A stretch of 64,000 nucleotides of DNA from Neolewinella persica DSM 23188 (GTDB taxonomy: Bacteria; Bacteroidota; Bacteroidia; Chitinophagales; Saprospiraceae): assembly GCF_000373105.1 (NCBI RefSeq), contig NZ_KB890497.1:62001-126000 (forward strand). The letters are read 5' to 3'. A program made the translations under genes and the position numbers. Position 1 is the stretch's first letter. Every line of letters begins with the position of its first letter. The notes below the pieces were generated by a model, which saw nothing but the letters and a program-made list of their open reading frames with translations, had not been told where the DNA came from and did not search any database. This document shows, piece after piece, positions 49,014-58,176 of the stretch.

Positions 49014-52000
49014 TTATTTGCTAACTGCTCCCCGCAAAAACTCCAGGGAAATCACTGCACCCATCACCGCCTCGGCCTCATCAGAGTCAGCTTTAAAACG
49101 GAAGAATAAGGGCTGAGCGCCAGCAGAAGCATCTTTAACCGGAAGCATTAATTCATTCAGGCCGTAGGTGGATAGGCCCTGTTTTATGCTTGCCTCGGCG
49201 ACTACCTTACCCGTTACGGGATGACCCGCCAGGACGGTGATGGTCCCCCCGGAAGTAATCTTTGGTGCCAGGGCGATGTCTACTTTAATATTCTTTATCC
49301 CGTCCAGGTCGATGTCGCCATAGCTGGCCCAGCCACCACCGGTGGCGACCAGCACGTCCGCATCGTCGTCACCCATTGGGTTGTCTTTCGCTTCTACGTG
49401 GTAGGCCATCACCTTGTTGCCCTTGGTAAATTTGTCAGCACGCAATCTCGAAGATCTCAATACCACCACTTTTTTGGTCGTTAGCCTGGGGAGGCCATCT
49501 CCGGCACCCTTGTCAGTATAACTGGCCTGCAGATAATACCTGCCGGGCGTTCCTGCTTTATGCTTATCGAGTTGGACGCTTGCTTTTGCCGGCCGTGTTT
49601 CTGCGTAAGGTGCAGGGCCGGCGAGGCTAAGGATATATTCTGCCATTTGCTCTGCATCTCCCGGAGCTAGGTCCGGATGAGCAGCCATGTTCTGTTCTCC
49701 CCAGACTCCACCGCCGCCATTGATGACCTTCCCGGCCAGATATTTAGCGGCTTCGGGATCTTTACGGTACCGGTCGGCCACCTTTTGGTAGCTGGGCCCG
49801 ATACTAGCTTCGTTGAGGGCATGACAGCCCGAACAATCTGCACCGTCGATCAGGCTTTTGCCAATGGCAAAAGCCGTTCCCTTGCCAGCCACCTGATGAC
49901 CCTGTTCAATCTGGACGAGATCTTCTCCTTCCAGGTAGTCCAGGCTTACGGTGATGGCTGCGGGATCAATGGTCCCATCTTCCGCATCACTTACTTTAAT
50001 ATCGTACTCCAGCGGTTCATCAGGGAAGAAAAAGGAGCTGTTTCCAGCTATAGCGATGGCAACTTCGGGTAGGCTGTTTCCTACAAGGATGGACGTTTCT
50101 TTTCGGGCAGTATTTCCCTGGCCGTCATCGACAAGGGCCGCTAGTGTATACTCCCCATTTGTAGTGATCTCGTGGGATATTTTTTCCCCTTTACCGATTT
50201 CCTTATCGTTAAGGAGCCAGGTAAAACTAAGGTCGTCTCCATCATAATCGAGGCTGTTCATGGCGTCGGCCTCAAGTTTGAAGGGAGATACGCCGATGGT
50301 ATGTGCTACTTCCATGGCTGGTACCGGCGCCCGATTGCCAGAATTGTACCGAATACGGAGGAGTCTGGCGTCATTGTTTCGGGAGAACCATTTCCTGCCA
50401 TATTCAATGATGTACAACTCGCCATCGGGGCTGAACAACATGTCCATTGGGTGGAGTAACTCCTCATTGGGCAAGAAGGGTTCAAACTCAGTCACGTAGC
50501 CGGTTTCGTCCAGGTCGGCGGCCATGATGTAGTCCCGCATCCAATCGTAGAAGAAGAATTTACCGTTGTAGTACTCGGGGAACCGTCCGCCATTGTCTGC
50601 ATAGTCCGCATGGTAGAATACGGGGCCAGCCATAGCGTTACGCCCACCGTTGCCTAATTGAGGGAATTCCTCACTCTGAGCATAGGGGTAATAGATCATG
50701 GCGGGCTGTGCCGGTGGGAGCTCACGTGCACCAGTGTTGTAGGCCGATTCATTGATGGGCTTTTTCGGGTCAAAGGATGCTCCTAGTGTACCTGTCTTGA
50801 AATCCCGGGCGTGATAGGCTTTATTGTCTCCAACGAATAAAGGCCAGCCAAAGAAACCTGCCTCCCGGGCAACGTTTACTTCATCATGCCCGCGTGGTCC
50901 CATGCCGGTACTGTCCTGCCTGGCATCAGGGCCAACGTCCCCCCAGTATACATTCCCATTGTGTTGGTCGACGTGAATCCGGAAAGGGTTCCGCATGCCC
51001 ATGGCATAGATTTCCGGACGCCCTTCTGCAGGATCGGTAAATAAATTACCCTTCGGAATGGAGTAACTACCGTCTTCTTCAACCTTTATCCGGACAATAC
51101 CACCCCGGAGATCCATGGTGTTGCCGGAGGACCGACGGGCGTCAAAGTTTTGAATTTCACGACTGTCGTCAATGGGGGCGAAACCGTCAGATTCGAAGGG
51201 GTTGGTATTGTCTCCAATCGAAAGGTGCAGCAGGCCAGTGCCACCAAACTCAATACTGCCGCCAGAGTGACAACACTTATTGCGGTCTGTAGGAACATCA
51301 AGAATGACCTGCTCACTGTCTTGATCCAATTTGTTGTTGGCGAACCTGAATCGACTAAGTCTGTTAACTGATTCTTCCCCGTTAGGGCTGTAATAGAGGT
51401 ACATCCAATTATTCTCGGAAAAATCGGGGTCAATGGCAATTCCCATAAGGCCGTCCTCGAACTCTGTCCAGACATCCAGCTGAGCGACTTTGGTTGAAGT
51501 TTCAAAGTCCAGATCATAAACGTGGATTTCACCCTGGCGGGTGATCCAGACCGGACGACCATCCGGGAGCAATTCCAATTCCATGGGCTCCTTCATTCCG
51601 GTAACCAGGGCTTCTACCTCAAAACGGTTGGTTTCGGGCGTACGTTTTACGCCCGCGTAATTAACCGGCTTACTGTTTTCTCCCCAGAGATATTCCATTC
51701 CACCCCAGATGTGGGAAACGAAGTTGGCGTCACGGTAGCTTTCGGGGGTATGTCCGATTCCAGTATAAAATGAGCGCCCGTTTTCGAAATCCCGGTACCA
51801 GGCCAGTGGGTGGAAATCTCCGTTTTCGCCACCTTCATAAGTAGATTCATCTGCCCTGAGAATCGTGGTCAAGCCTTCCTGAATATTTTTATAATTGTAC
51901 CACTCATCAAAGCGTGTCCAGGTTTCATTAAGGTGTTTTGTTGATGGGTGTGTGCGGTCATCGACTAAAATGGTCGCTTCCTGGTGCTTAGGGTGGCTCA

Positions 52001-52427
52001 GGAACCAAGCGCCGCAGAGCTGATTATACCAGGGCCATTTGTACTCCGTATCGGCAGCGGCATGGATGCCCATCCAGTTGCCTCCGGCCTGCATAAAGCG
52101 CCGGAGTTCGATCTGTTGGTCTTCATTTAGGATGTCTCCCGTAGTGCTAAGGAAGACGACGAGGTTATACTTAGACAGGTTTTCCTCTGTAAAAACGGAG
52201 GCGTCTTCAGTGGTGTCGACGTTGAAACCTTTTTCTCCCGCAAGTTGCAGGAACATCTCTTTACCATCTTCGATGGAAGCATGTCGGAATCCTGCTGTTT
52301 TCGAGAAGACCAATACGTTTCGGTGGTCATTGCCTCCCCCATTGCCACAGCCAAAAGCCAAGAAAATAAGTACAGAGAGGAGGAACAGCAATACTGCTGG
52401 CTGTAGTTGTGCTCTTGTTTGGTTCAT
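49014..52427 (-). CDS. ThuA/PQQ-dependent sugar dehydrogenase/PKD/cytochrome c fusion lipoprotein
   Basis: 1137 residues. Lipobox LAFGCGN (Cys27). Order: ThuA-like domain (about 37-250; VLVFSKTAGFRHASIEDG, GNWMGIHAAADTEY), six-bladed PQQ-dependent dehydrogenase-like propeller (about 275-690; DGLMGIAIDPDFSENNWMYLYYSP, GMRNPFRI, DVGPDARQD), PKD-type region (about 700-800), cytochrome c with CSGCH (865-869) and likely Met ligand in EQNMAAHPDL near 913, and a C-terminal carbohydrate-binding-like region (about 1000-1137). Probable role: periplasmic sugar oxidation with electrons passed to its own heme. Such fusions are common in Bacteroidota; none of the partners is nearby. Confidence 0.93.
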   Translation of the reverse strand: MNQTRAQLQPAVLLFLLSVLIFLAFGCGNGGGNDHRNVLVFSKTAGFRHASIEDGKEMFLQLAGEKGFNVDTTEDASVFTEENLSKYNLVVFLSTTGDILNEDQQIELRRFMQAGGNWMGIHAAADTEYKWPWYNQLCGAWFLSHPKHQEATILVDDRTHPSTKHLNETWTRFDEWYNYKNIQEGLTTILRADESTYEGGENGDFHPLAWYRDFENGRSFYTGIGHTPESYRDANFVSHIWGGMEYLWGENSKPVNYAGVKRTPETNRFEVEALVTGMKEPMELELLPDGRPVWITRQGEIHVYDLDFETSTKVAQLDVWTEFEDGLMGIAIDPDFSENNWMYLYYSPNGEESVNRLSRFRFANNKLDQDSEQVILDVPTDRNKCCHSGGSIEFGGTGLLHLSIGDNTNPFESDGFAPIDDSREIQNFDARRSSGNTMDLRGGIVRIKVEEDGSYSIPKGNLFTDPAEGRPEIYAMGMRNPFRIHVDQHNGNVYWGDVGPDARQDSTGMGPRGHDEVNVAREAGFFGWPLFVGDNKAYHARDFKTGTLGASFDPKKPINESAYNTGARELPPAQPAMIYYPYAQSEEFPQLGNGGRNAMAGPVFYHADYADNGGRFPEYYNGKFFFYDWMRDYIMAADLDETGYVTEFEPFLPNEELLHPMDMLFSPDGELYIIEYGRKWFSRNNDARLLRIRYNSGNRAPVPAMEVAHTIGVSPFKLEADAMNSLDYDGDDLSFTWLLNDKEIGKGEKISHEITTNGEYTLAALVDDGQGNTARKETSILVGNSLPEVAIAIAGNSSFFFPDEPLEYDIKVSDAEDGTIDPAAITVSLDYLEGEDLVQIEQGHQVAGKGTAFAIGKSLIDGADCSGCHALNEASIGPSYQKVADRYRKDPEAAKYLAGKVINGGGGVWGEQNMAAHPDLAPGDAEQMAEYILSLAGPAPYAETRPAKASVQLDKHKAGTPGRYYLQASYTDKGAGDGLPRLTTKKVVVLRSSRLRADKFTKGNKVMAYHVEAKDNPMGDDDADVLVATGGGWASYGDIDLDGIKNIKVDIALAPKITSGGTITVLAGHPVTGKVVAEASIKQGLSTYGLNELMLPVKDASAGAQPLFFRFKADSDEAEAVMGAVISLEFLRGAVSK

Positions 52428-52512
52428 TTATCACTTTATCTTGCCCAGGAAAAACATTAATCTTTAGCGATGCCAAAATACGTCACACAATGCTATTGCT
52501 CAGTCAAACCAC

Positions 52513-52643
52513 GCTTGGCACACCATCTGCAGGGCCCCTTTCCTGACTGGCGGCGTTGGTGAAACACTTTCATAGCTACGGCTATGCAAACGTTTCGCCG
52601 TCTTGCCAGCCTAAAAAACACCAGCAATTAATGGTATGCCAGC
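52513..52643. repeat. REP-like inverted repeat CTTGGCACACCAT
   Basis: Arms CTTGGCACACCAT and ATGGTATGCCAG (one or two mismatches) enclose TAGCTACGGCTA and CGGCG/CGCCG pairs. Confidence 0.6.
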
Positions 52644-52761
52644 ATTAGTCTGAAAGAGTACCAACGGATCAACTGACGGCTTTTGGTAACGAAAAGTACT
52701 ACGTTTTAAACGGGTTAAACTAGTTTTCGTTCGGTTGTTCAATAGCTGACCGGGTAAATAC

Positions 52762-52797
52762 AAAGGCGCGAACTCCGTTTCCGGAATTCGCGCCTTT
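52762..52797 (-). terminator. Terminator hairpin after the RlpA-SPOR gene
   Basis: AAAGGCGCGAA and TTCGCGCCTTT stem, loop with CTCCGTTTCCGGAA. Confidence 0.82.
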
Positions 52798-52821
52798 ACC
52801 TATTTCAAGGTAGCGTCTAAA

Positions 52822-54156
52822 TTATTTCAAAGCGGAGACGATGCCGGCAATCTGGTAATTACCCTGAATCAACTTGGATGCTTGCTGGGCATCGGCCATG
52901 GTGGGAAAAGTCCCTGCGTAGACCCGGTTGATGAACTGGCCATCAGGTTTCTGAAAACCACGGTAAAAAACGTTGCTAAGCCCCATTTGCTTTAGTTGAC
53001 TTACCCGGTTTATTGCGTACAGTTCATTGTTGTAGGCACCAAGCTGGACAACGTAGCCACTTTGCGTAGCGGCGGGAGTTGTAGCGGCGGGAGTCGGTGT
53101 TGCAACTCCACGGGCCGTCATGTCTGAAGGAGGGTTATATGGCTGAGGTGTAGCGTAAGTTGCCGGGGCAGGGACCGTACGGGATTCCTGGTACCGCAGC
53201 ACTGTAGAAGGGGGAGGAGTAGCCTGCTGAACGGGAGATGGCTGCTGCTGTACGGGGGCAGGCTGCTGGTAATATTGTGTTTGACTGCCTGCGGCACGAG
53301 GTGCCGGTTGGTAGCTTCGTGGCTGGGTATTGGCTTGCAGGGTAGGCGTTGTGGCCGTAGGGTAACGGCTGTAAGTGGTTGGTTCCCGGCTAACGGTGGC
53401 TGGCTGTACTTCACGAGACATTACCGAAGTGGCACCAGGAGCGTTCAATACAGCATAATTTCCTGAAACTGCAGCCTGTTGTGACGGCGTACCATAAACC
53501 TGCGGACTATTGTATCCCGTAGAAGGAGTGACTACCTGATTGCCATAAGCAAGAGGTGTTTGATTACGCTGCGTTGCAGGCGTGTTGGTCGTGGTGCCTC
53601 CGCGTGATTGCCATTGATTAGCGCGATTAATTTCAACGGGGCGTGTCACCTGCCCACCGTAGGCGGGCACGTTTGCGTAGGATTGCGGCTGAGTGGCTGC
53701 GGGTGAGGGGTTCCAGTTGCTGAAACCAGTCCGTTCAACTGAAACGCGACCACGGTAATTTAGGCCAAGTTGGTTGGCCGCAGCCTGACTAAGCATCAAC
53801 AGGCAGTTGGCGCATTCCTGGCCCCGATCGTTGATCCGGACACTTGCCTGGCGACCGTTATCCAGGTTCTGAACCTTAACGATGGTACCAAGTGGCAATA
53901 TTGGGTGACTCGCAGTCAGGAAACTATTGTTATAAATCTCTCCAAATGCGGTGCGGGCACCTTGAGCATTTGGATTGTAAATCCCCGCTAAGCCAGTTTG
54001 GCGCTCGTTGAACGCTTTATCGTAGGCTACCTGAGCTGGAGTTTTGGTCACCACCTCCTTTGGGTGGGCTTCTACAGACTTAGTATTCCATTCAAACTGT
54101 TGAGCTTGAATTATGGTAAAAGCACAACAGGCGATTAAGGTCAGTAAGTATTTCAT
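52822..54156 (-). CDS. RlpA-like double-psi beta-barrel protein with SPOR domain
   Basis: 444 residues. Signal peptide about 1-19. DPBB domain (about 55-145): GLAGIYNPNAQGARTAFGEIYNNSFLTASHPILPLGTIVKVQNL and VRINDRGQ. The middle (about 150-365) is Pro/Gln/Thr/Ala-rich low complexity, likely a flexible linker. C-terminal SPOR domain (about 372-444): GYVVQLGAYNNELYAINRVSQLKQMG and NRVYAGTFPTMADAQQ. SPOR binds denuded glycan strands and RlpA proteins cleave them at septa, so it probably acts in daughter cell separation. Its catalytic Asp sits in INDRGQ. It has its own terminator. Confidence 0.9.
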   Translation of the reverse strand: MKYLLTLIACCAFTIIQAQQFEWNTKSVEAHPKEVVTKTPAQVAYDKAFNERQTGLAGIYNPNAQGARTAFGEIYNNSFLTASHPILPLGTIVKVQNLDNGRQASVRINDRGQECANCLLMLSQAAANQLGLNYRGRVSVERTGFSNWNPSPAATQPQSYANVPAYGGQVTRPVEINRANQWQSRGGTTTNTPATQRNQTPLAYGNQVVTPSTGYNSPQVYGTPSQQAAVSGNYAVLNAPGATSVMSREVQPATVSREPTTYSRYPTATTPTLQANTQPRSYQPAPRAAGSQTQYYQQPAPVQQQPSPVQQATPPPSTVLRYQESRTVPAPATYATPQPYNPPSDMTARGVATPTPAATTPAATQSGYVVQLGAYNNELYAINRVSQLKQMGLSNVFYRGFQKPDGQFINRVYAGTFPTMADAQQASKLIQGNYQIAGIVSALK

Positions 54157-54607
54157 CGTAATAGTTGGGGATTATGTAAGTCAAAAAACAGGATGAAGGT
54201 CCGGAGAGTCAATGTGTTAGACGCAAAATAATGGCTTTGACACCTTAAATGCGGGAAAACCATCATCTTTTTGCCGAAACAGGTGGTTTTTTAACACCCT
54301 TTTGCGCCTACAGCTTATTAAATGGTCGTTTTTAGCGAAGGTTTAACGCGAATTGTTTAGGGAATGGTATGTTGGAGATAATAATATTTAACGAATATGT
54401 TTAGTGAGTAGTGGGTAGAGGGTGGTAGGTAGTGCTGCCTCACGTGGCTGCTCGTTGCGCTCAATTTAAGGCTTAAGTCAACAAAGTGAGCAACAAGCGT
54501 CAGCACTAACCACTTCTCCTTGCCCGATAGACAATGGCGAAAATGGACCTGACGAACGATGAGAACAAAGACGTGCGGCACCACTACTTATTACCCATTA
54601 TTTCCCC
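54157..54607. other. 450-bp gap with GAGTAGTGGGTAG-type repeats
   Basis: Around 54402-54440, TTAGTGAGTAGTGGGTAG and GGTGGTAGGTAGTG; inverse CACCACTACTTATTACCCATTATT near 54585. Nothing gene-like. Confidence 0.5.
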
Positions 54608-55228
54608 CTATTGATCCAATCGCCATTTCCGTACCTCCCGCCAGGCGTAGGTCTCGTCTTCCCATCGAATGAGCTCAGTTTGTTTGGCCCCTTTGTAATT
54701 GAGGAACCAGGCTTCGATGATGGAGCGGGCAGCGTCTTGTTCGAGGGCAAATTCCAGGAAGTTTTTGGGTTGGAAAACGCGAAGGGTCGAATCAGCCGGG
54801 ACTGCGATTATTTTAGTGTCGATCTCGCCCCGGTCTCGTAGTAAAAGTGCGGCAATTGGAATAACTGGAAGCAGCGTACCGGTAGGCACGCTCTCACAGA
54901 TGACCAGCACGTCAAGCGGGTCGCCGTCACCACCACGATTCCGATCCATCAGGGTGTTGGGAACGAACCCGTAATTGCCGGGGTAGGGCAGGAAGTTGAC
55001 GATTCGGGTGACGCCTCCGAGCAATGTGTCGTTGCTGAAGCCGGTCTCCGTTTTATACTCAATTTTATGGTTCGTGCCGGCCGGAATCTCCACGATCACA
55101 TTCAGGGCTTCCCCATCCATACTGGAAATAGCGTAAGGCGCGTTGGGAATATTATAGCCAGTTTTTTCATTTTTACATCCCACGAACAGGAGCGCAAAAA
55201 GAGGAAGGAAGAACAGGTAGTAACGCAT
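54608..55228 (-). CDS. ppa: Lipoprotein family I inorganic pyrophosphatase
   Basis: 206 residues from ATG 55228; a longer frame to 55324 is rejected because it lacks a signal peptide. Lipobox LLFVGCKN (Cys18) makes it a lipoprotein. The rest is a standard family I enzyme: NVIVEIPAGTNHKIEYK, LPYPGNYGFVPNTL, the metal site DGDPLDV (101-107), KIIAVPADS, FQPKNFLEFA. It hydrolyses PPi to two phosphates with Mg2+. The unusual part is export: soluble pyrophosphatases normally work in the cytoplasm and drive biosynthesis; a periplasmic one would take phosphate from external PPi. Confidence 0.93.
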   Translation of the reverse strand: MRYYLFFLPLFALLFVGCKNEKTGYNIPNAPYAISSMDGEALNVIVEIPAGTNHKIEYKTETGFSNDTLLGGVTRIVNFLPYPGNYGFVPNTLMDRNRGGDGDPLDVLVICESVPTGTLLPVIPIAALLLRDRGEIDTKIIAVPADSTLRVFQPKNFLEFALEQDAARSIIEAWFLNYKGAKQTELIRWEDETYAWREVRKWRLDQ

Positions 55229-55418
55229 AGGAATGTGGTAAGGGAATAAAGGTAGCAAAGGTAGAAGGGATTGGAGAGATTGTAGATTCCTAATTGTTGA
55301 TTTGGCAACAGGCGCTTCCATCACCCTTCTTAAACATGCTCTTTGTCCAAGTGGAAGGGGGCAAAATTAAGTATCAAGAATTAGCTATCATCAATCAATG
55401 CTCAGGGCTTTATTTTTG

Positions 55419-55435
55419 GGCGCGGCCGCAGGTGC
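55419..55435 (-). repeat. Dispersed core repeat, copy 12
   Basis: GGCGCGGCCGCAGGTGC, arm TAAGTCAGGTGAAAAGAGCACGG. Faces copy 13 at 55508 (106 bp outer length). Confidence 0.85.
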
Positions 55436-55507
55436 TAAGTCAGGTGAAAAGAGCACGGTGAGGACCTGCGCCGGTAAACCAACCTTGCTCCTTAAAACGT
55501 TCTCATG

Positions 55508-55524
55508 GCACCTGCGTTCGCGCA
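55508..55524 (+). repeat. Dispersed core repeat, copy 13
   Basis: GCACCTGCGTTCGCGCA (last base variant), arm CCTTGCTCCTTAAAACGTTCTCATG. Inverse of copy 12. Confidence 0.85.
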
Positions 55525-55557
55525 CAAAAACAATTACCTTACCAGAAAAAACTTCAG

Positions 55558-56739
55558 ATGAACGCTTTGCGCTTGATTTTACCCTTACTATTGATCGGTC
55601 AGCTTTTAAATGCCCAGGCCCCCGATAAATTTGCTGCCTATACAGATTTTCTCCAGGAAGAAATTGCTGAGGAACGCATTGCTGGAGCCGTGTCGCTGAT
55701 TGTAAAAGACGGCGAAGTTATCCACCAGGGCGCCTGGGGAATGAGTGACCGGGAAGCTGGCGTAGCGATGAAAAAAGACGACGTCTTTCACCTGATGTCG
55801 ATGACCAAGCCAATCATTTCCGTCGCCCTGATGCAACTGTGGGAAAAAGGAAACTTTAAACTTGACGATCCGGTAAGCAAGCACTTGCAGGGGTTCAGTA
55901 ACCTGCGCGTGGCAAAAGACGTGAATGAGGGGAAGGATGGACTTACGGACCCCGTCAAAAGCCCCGTCACCATTCGCCAGATCCTGTCGCATACCGCAGG
56001 TTTCAGCCACGGCCTTAGAGGTACGGCGCTCGACAAAGACGTAGCCCGGGCACTTTATTACCAACCACAAAAGGACATCAAATCTCGCGTGCGAACGCTC
56101 ACCCAACTGCCCATGATCGGCCAGCCGGGAGAGCAGTGGTCCTACAGCGCATCACCTGACATTGCCGCATTGTTGATCGAACATTTTACCGGAGAAACGG
56201 TGGATGATTACCTCCGAAAGCGCATTTTCAAACCACTGGGGATGAAGGATACTGGATACAATATGACGACCGAGCAGGCAGCACGGATGCCAAAGCTTTA
56301 TAAAGTAGTTGATGGTGAATTGGAGCGCGACGTTATGCAGATGCCCGCCAACGGCCATTCCGTTTTCGGTGGTAGCCATGGGCTATTGTCTACGACGGCC
56401 GACTACGGTAAATTCTGTGAAATGCTGGTGAACGGCGGTAAGGCCAACGGCAAACGGATCCTGAAGGCGAAGACCCTGGAACTAATGACCCAAAACCAAA
56501 TCGGCAACAACGTCTACGCCCCTGGCCAAACCTTCGGGCTTGGCTTCGGTGTTACCGCTGAATTACCGGAGGATGGGCTGGACAGCGTCGGCCGTTACTA
56601 CTGGAGCGGAGCCTACTCCACCTTCTTCTTTGTCGATCCGGCGAACGACCTGTATGCTATTTTGATGACGCAGACTTCGCCTTTTACTGGTAGGTACGGG
56701 GATGCTTTGCGGAAGTGGGTTTATAAGTCGATTAAATAG
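55558..56739 (+). CDS. Secreted serine hydrolase, beta-lactamase family
   Basis: 393 residues. Signal peptide about 1-20 (LNAQ). Class C/PBP-type fold: S81-M-T-K84 as SxxK, Y196-S-A as YxN-like, GGSHGLLSTTADYGKF and the third motif in YWSGAYSTFFFVDP, where a HxG/KTG is replaced by SGAY. The outline suits an esterase or D-peptidase rather than a true beta-lactamase. It is not in an operon, and the 31-bp array follows right after it. It is related in fold, not obviously in sequence, to the lipoprotein hydrolase at 5926. Confidence 0.9.
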   Translation: MNALRLILPLLLIGQLLNAQAPDKFAAYTDFLQEEIAEERIAGAVSLIVKDGEVIHQGAWGMSDREAGVAMKKDDVFHLMSMTKPIISVALMQLWEKGNFKLDDPVSKHLQGFSNLRVAKDVNEGKDGLTDPVKSPVTIRQILSHTAGFSHGLRGTALDKDVARALYYQPQKDIKSRVRTLTQLPMIGQPGEQWSYSASPDIAALLIEHFTGETVDDYLRKRIFKPLGMKDTGYNMTTEQAARMPKLYKVVDGELERDVMQMPANGHSVFGGSHGLLSTTADYGKFCEMLVNGGKANGKRILKAKTLELMTQNQIGNNVYAPGQTFGLGFGVTAELPEDGLDSVGRYYWSGAYSTFFFVDPANDLYAILMTQTSPFTGRYGDALRKWVYKSIK

Positions 56740-56747
56740 TTTGGTTG

Positions 56748-57090
56748 CGGGGGCGCTTCGCTCCTGTTGCGGGGTCGCTTCGCTCCGGTTGCAGTTGTTG
56801 CGGGGTCGCTTCGCTCCGGTTGCAGTTGTTGCAGGGTCGCTTTGCTCTGGTTGCAGGTGTTGCAGGGTCGCTTTGCTCTGGTTGCAGGTGTTGCAGGGTC
56901 GCTTCGCTCCGGTTGCAGTTGTTGCAGGGTCGCTTCGCTCCGGTTGCAGTTGTTGCAGGGGCGCTTCGCTCCGGTTGCAGTTGTTGCGGGGTCGCTTCGC
57001 TCTGGTTGCAGGTGTTGCGGGGTCGCTTCGCTCCTGTTGCAGGTGTTGCAGGGTCGCTTTGCTCCGGTTGCAGGTGTTGCGGGTCGCGCT
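56748..57090 (+). repeat. 31-bp tandem minisatellite, about 11 units
   Basis: Units of the form GGGTCGCTTCGCTCCGGTTG then CAGTTGTTGCG recur at exact 31-bp steps (56771, 56802, 56833, 56864 and on). Because 31 is not a multiple of 3 and no stop arises, several frames stay open across it, but this is not a gene. Confidence 0.95.
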
Positions 57091-57119
57091 TCATTCTAAT
57101 TCTATCGTTTGAGGGCACA

Positions 57120-57200
57120 TTGGGGTTTGTACCTGCAACCCCTGCAACTTCTGCAACGTGAGCGGAGCGAACCCCTGCAACGTGAGCGAAAGCGAACTTC
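57120..57200. repeat. Inverted copies of the 31-bp unit
   Basis: CTGCAACGTGAGCGGAGCGA and CTGCAACGTGAGCGAAAGCG are reverse-complement versions of the unit, so the array can fold back on itself. Confidence 0.8.
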
Positions 57201-57201
57201 C

Positions 57202-58095
57202 CTACCGCTTCAACCCATAAGACTGTTTCTCCCCGGTGCTCAGATCAATGATCTCCATTCGATAATCACCGGGGGGAAGATGGTAAACCGGAACCTGATC
57301 GATTTGCCGGCCTACGGGGACGCGAAAGCGGAGTTTGTCTCCCTGGTACAACTTCAACAACTTTTCGGTGCTTTCGAGGCGAAGGTAAAGGTGCTCGCGC
57401 TCCGAGGCGTCGAATTGTTTGAGCTCAGCGGGAGAGGAAGACGGAGTGAAATCTCCTTCGGTCAGGTCATAGCCACGCAGGGCCAGTCGAATATCGTAGG
57501 TCTGATTTGGCCCCGCCAGCTGAATTATTTTCATGCCTACGCCCGGAACCATATCTACGGTCACCTTCAATTCATGACTCCCTGGAGGCAGCGCTTTTCC
57601 GAGGCCGGAAAGGCTGATGTTATCGGGCTTGTTGATGAATTGCAGCGGGAGGTCTTCCTCTCCGCGAACCCAGATCTTCAGGATTGCGGTAGCCTTGGTG
57701 CCGGCATGCCCCGCTACGTGAACGATGTCTACGGCGGAAAGGCGGTCACTAAAATCCCGGCGCTTCTGCGCCAGCGGGTCAACGCGTTGCGCGGTTTTTT
57801 GCCGGACCGTGCCCGAAGTTTGGCTGCTGCCCGAATCCATTTCTTCAGCCGACCGTGTCCGGACCAATTTCCCTTCTGCGTTATAGACGCTGATGCTGTC
57901 GAGCTGCCATACTTCGTCTCCCATTGAAAGGCCGCGCTGAAAAAGGTACGATTTAGAGACCCCTTCCGTATCTATTTTGCTGAAATGTTTGATGTTGGAA
58001 ACCTGCCCCCAGCGGGTATAAACGGTGTCCTGGCGGTTTTGGCCGGCAAGTAGGGTAGTCAAGCAGAGGAAAGTGAGTGTTAGGATGTTTCTCAT
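57202..58095 (-). CDS. Secreted protein of unknown function
   Basis: 297 residues. Signal peptide about 1-19 (LLAGQ). N-terminal part DTVYTRWGQVSNIKHFSKIDTEGVSKSYLFQRGLSMGDEVWQLDSISVYN is MORN-like or antitoxin YwqK-like in character; the middle is Ser/Thr-rich; C-terminal 140-290 has beta-sandwich text VRGEEDLPLQFINKPDNISLSGLG, ending with PPGDYRMEIIDLSTGEKQSYG. No family is firmly recognised. It lies opposite in direction to the DUF1801 gene and reaches the repeat array. Confidence 0.6.
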   Translation of the reverse strand: MRNILTLTFLCLTTLLAGQNRQDTVYTRWGQVSNIKHFSKIDTEGVSKSYLFQRGLSMGDEVWQLDSISVYNAEGKLVRTRSAEEMDSGSSQTSGTVRQKTAQRVDPLAQKRRDFSDRLSAVDIVHVAGHAGTKATAILKIWVRGEEDLPLQFINKPDNISLSGLGKALPPGSHELKVTVDMVPGVGMKIIQLAGPNQTYDIRLALRGYDLTEGDFTPSSSPAELKQFDASEREHLYLRLESTEKLLKLYQGDKLRFRVPVGRQIDQVPVYHLPPGDYRMEIIDLSTGEKQSYGLKR

Positions 58096-58176
58096 AGCAG
58101 GTGCTTTGCTCTGTAAGATGCGGATTTTTTTGAAAACGGTGTAATGGGGCTCTACATTAGTACCTTAACATGATCT

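Larger units (their letters stand above)
52428..52821. other. 394-bp gap with REP-like inverted text
   Basis: Between 52513 and 52643 CTTGGCACACCAT pairs with ATGGTATGCCAG, and TTTCATAGCTACGGCTATG lies inside. Terminator for the RlpA gene at the right end. No gene seen. Confidence 0.55.
55229..55557. other. 329-bp gap with an inverted core-repeat pair
   Basis: Holds the pair of core repeats at 55419 and 55508. Both arms look intact. The 100 bases next to the pyrophosphatase gene contain AGGTAGCAAAGGTAGAAGGG and no gene. Confidence 0.6.

Noticed and set aside
52514-52528. GG-N10-GC (GGCACACCATCTGC) as a sigma-54 promoter
   Set aside because: It is part of a REP-like inverted repeat and no gene follows on that strand.
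56702-57161. Cys-rich repetitive ORFs across the 31-bp array
   Set aside because: Several frames on both strands are open only because the unit lacks stops; there is no start context or coding bias.
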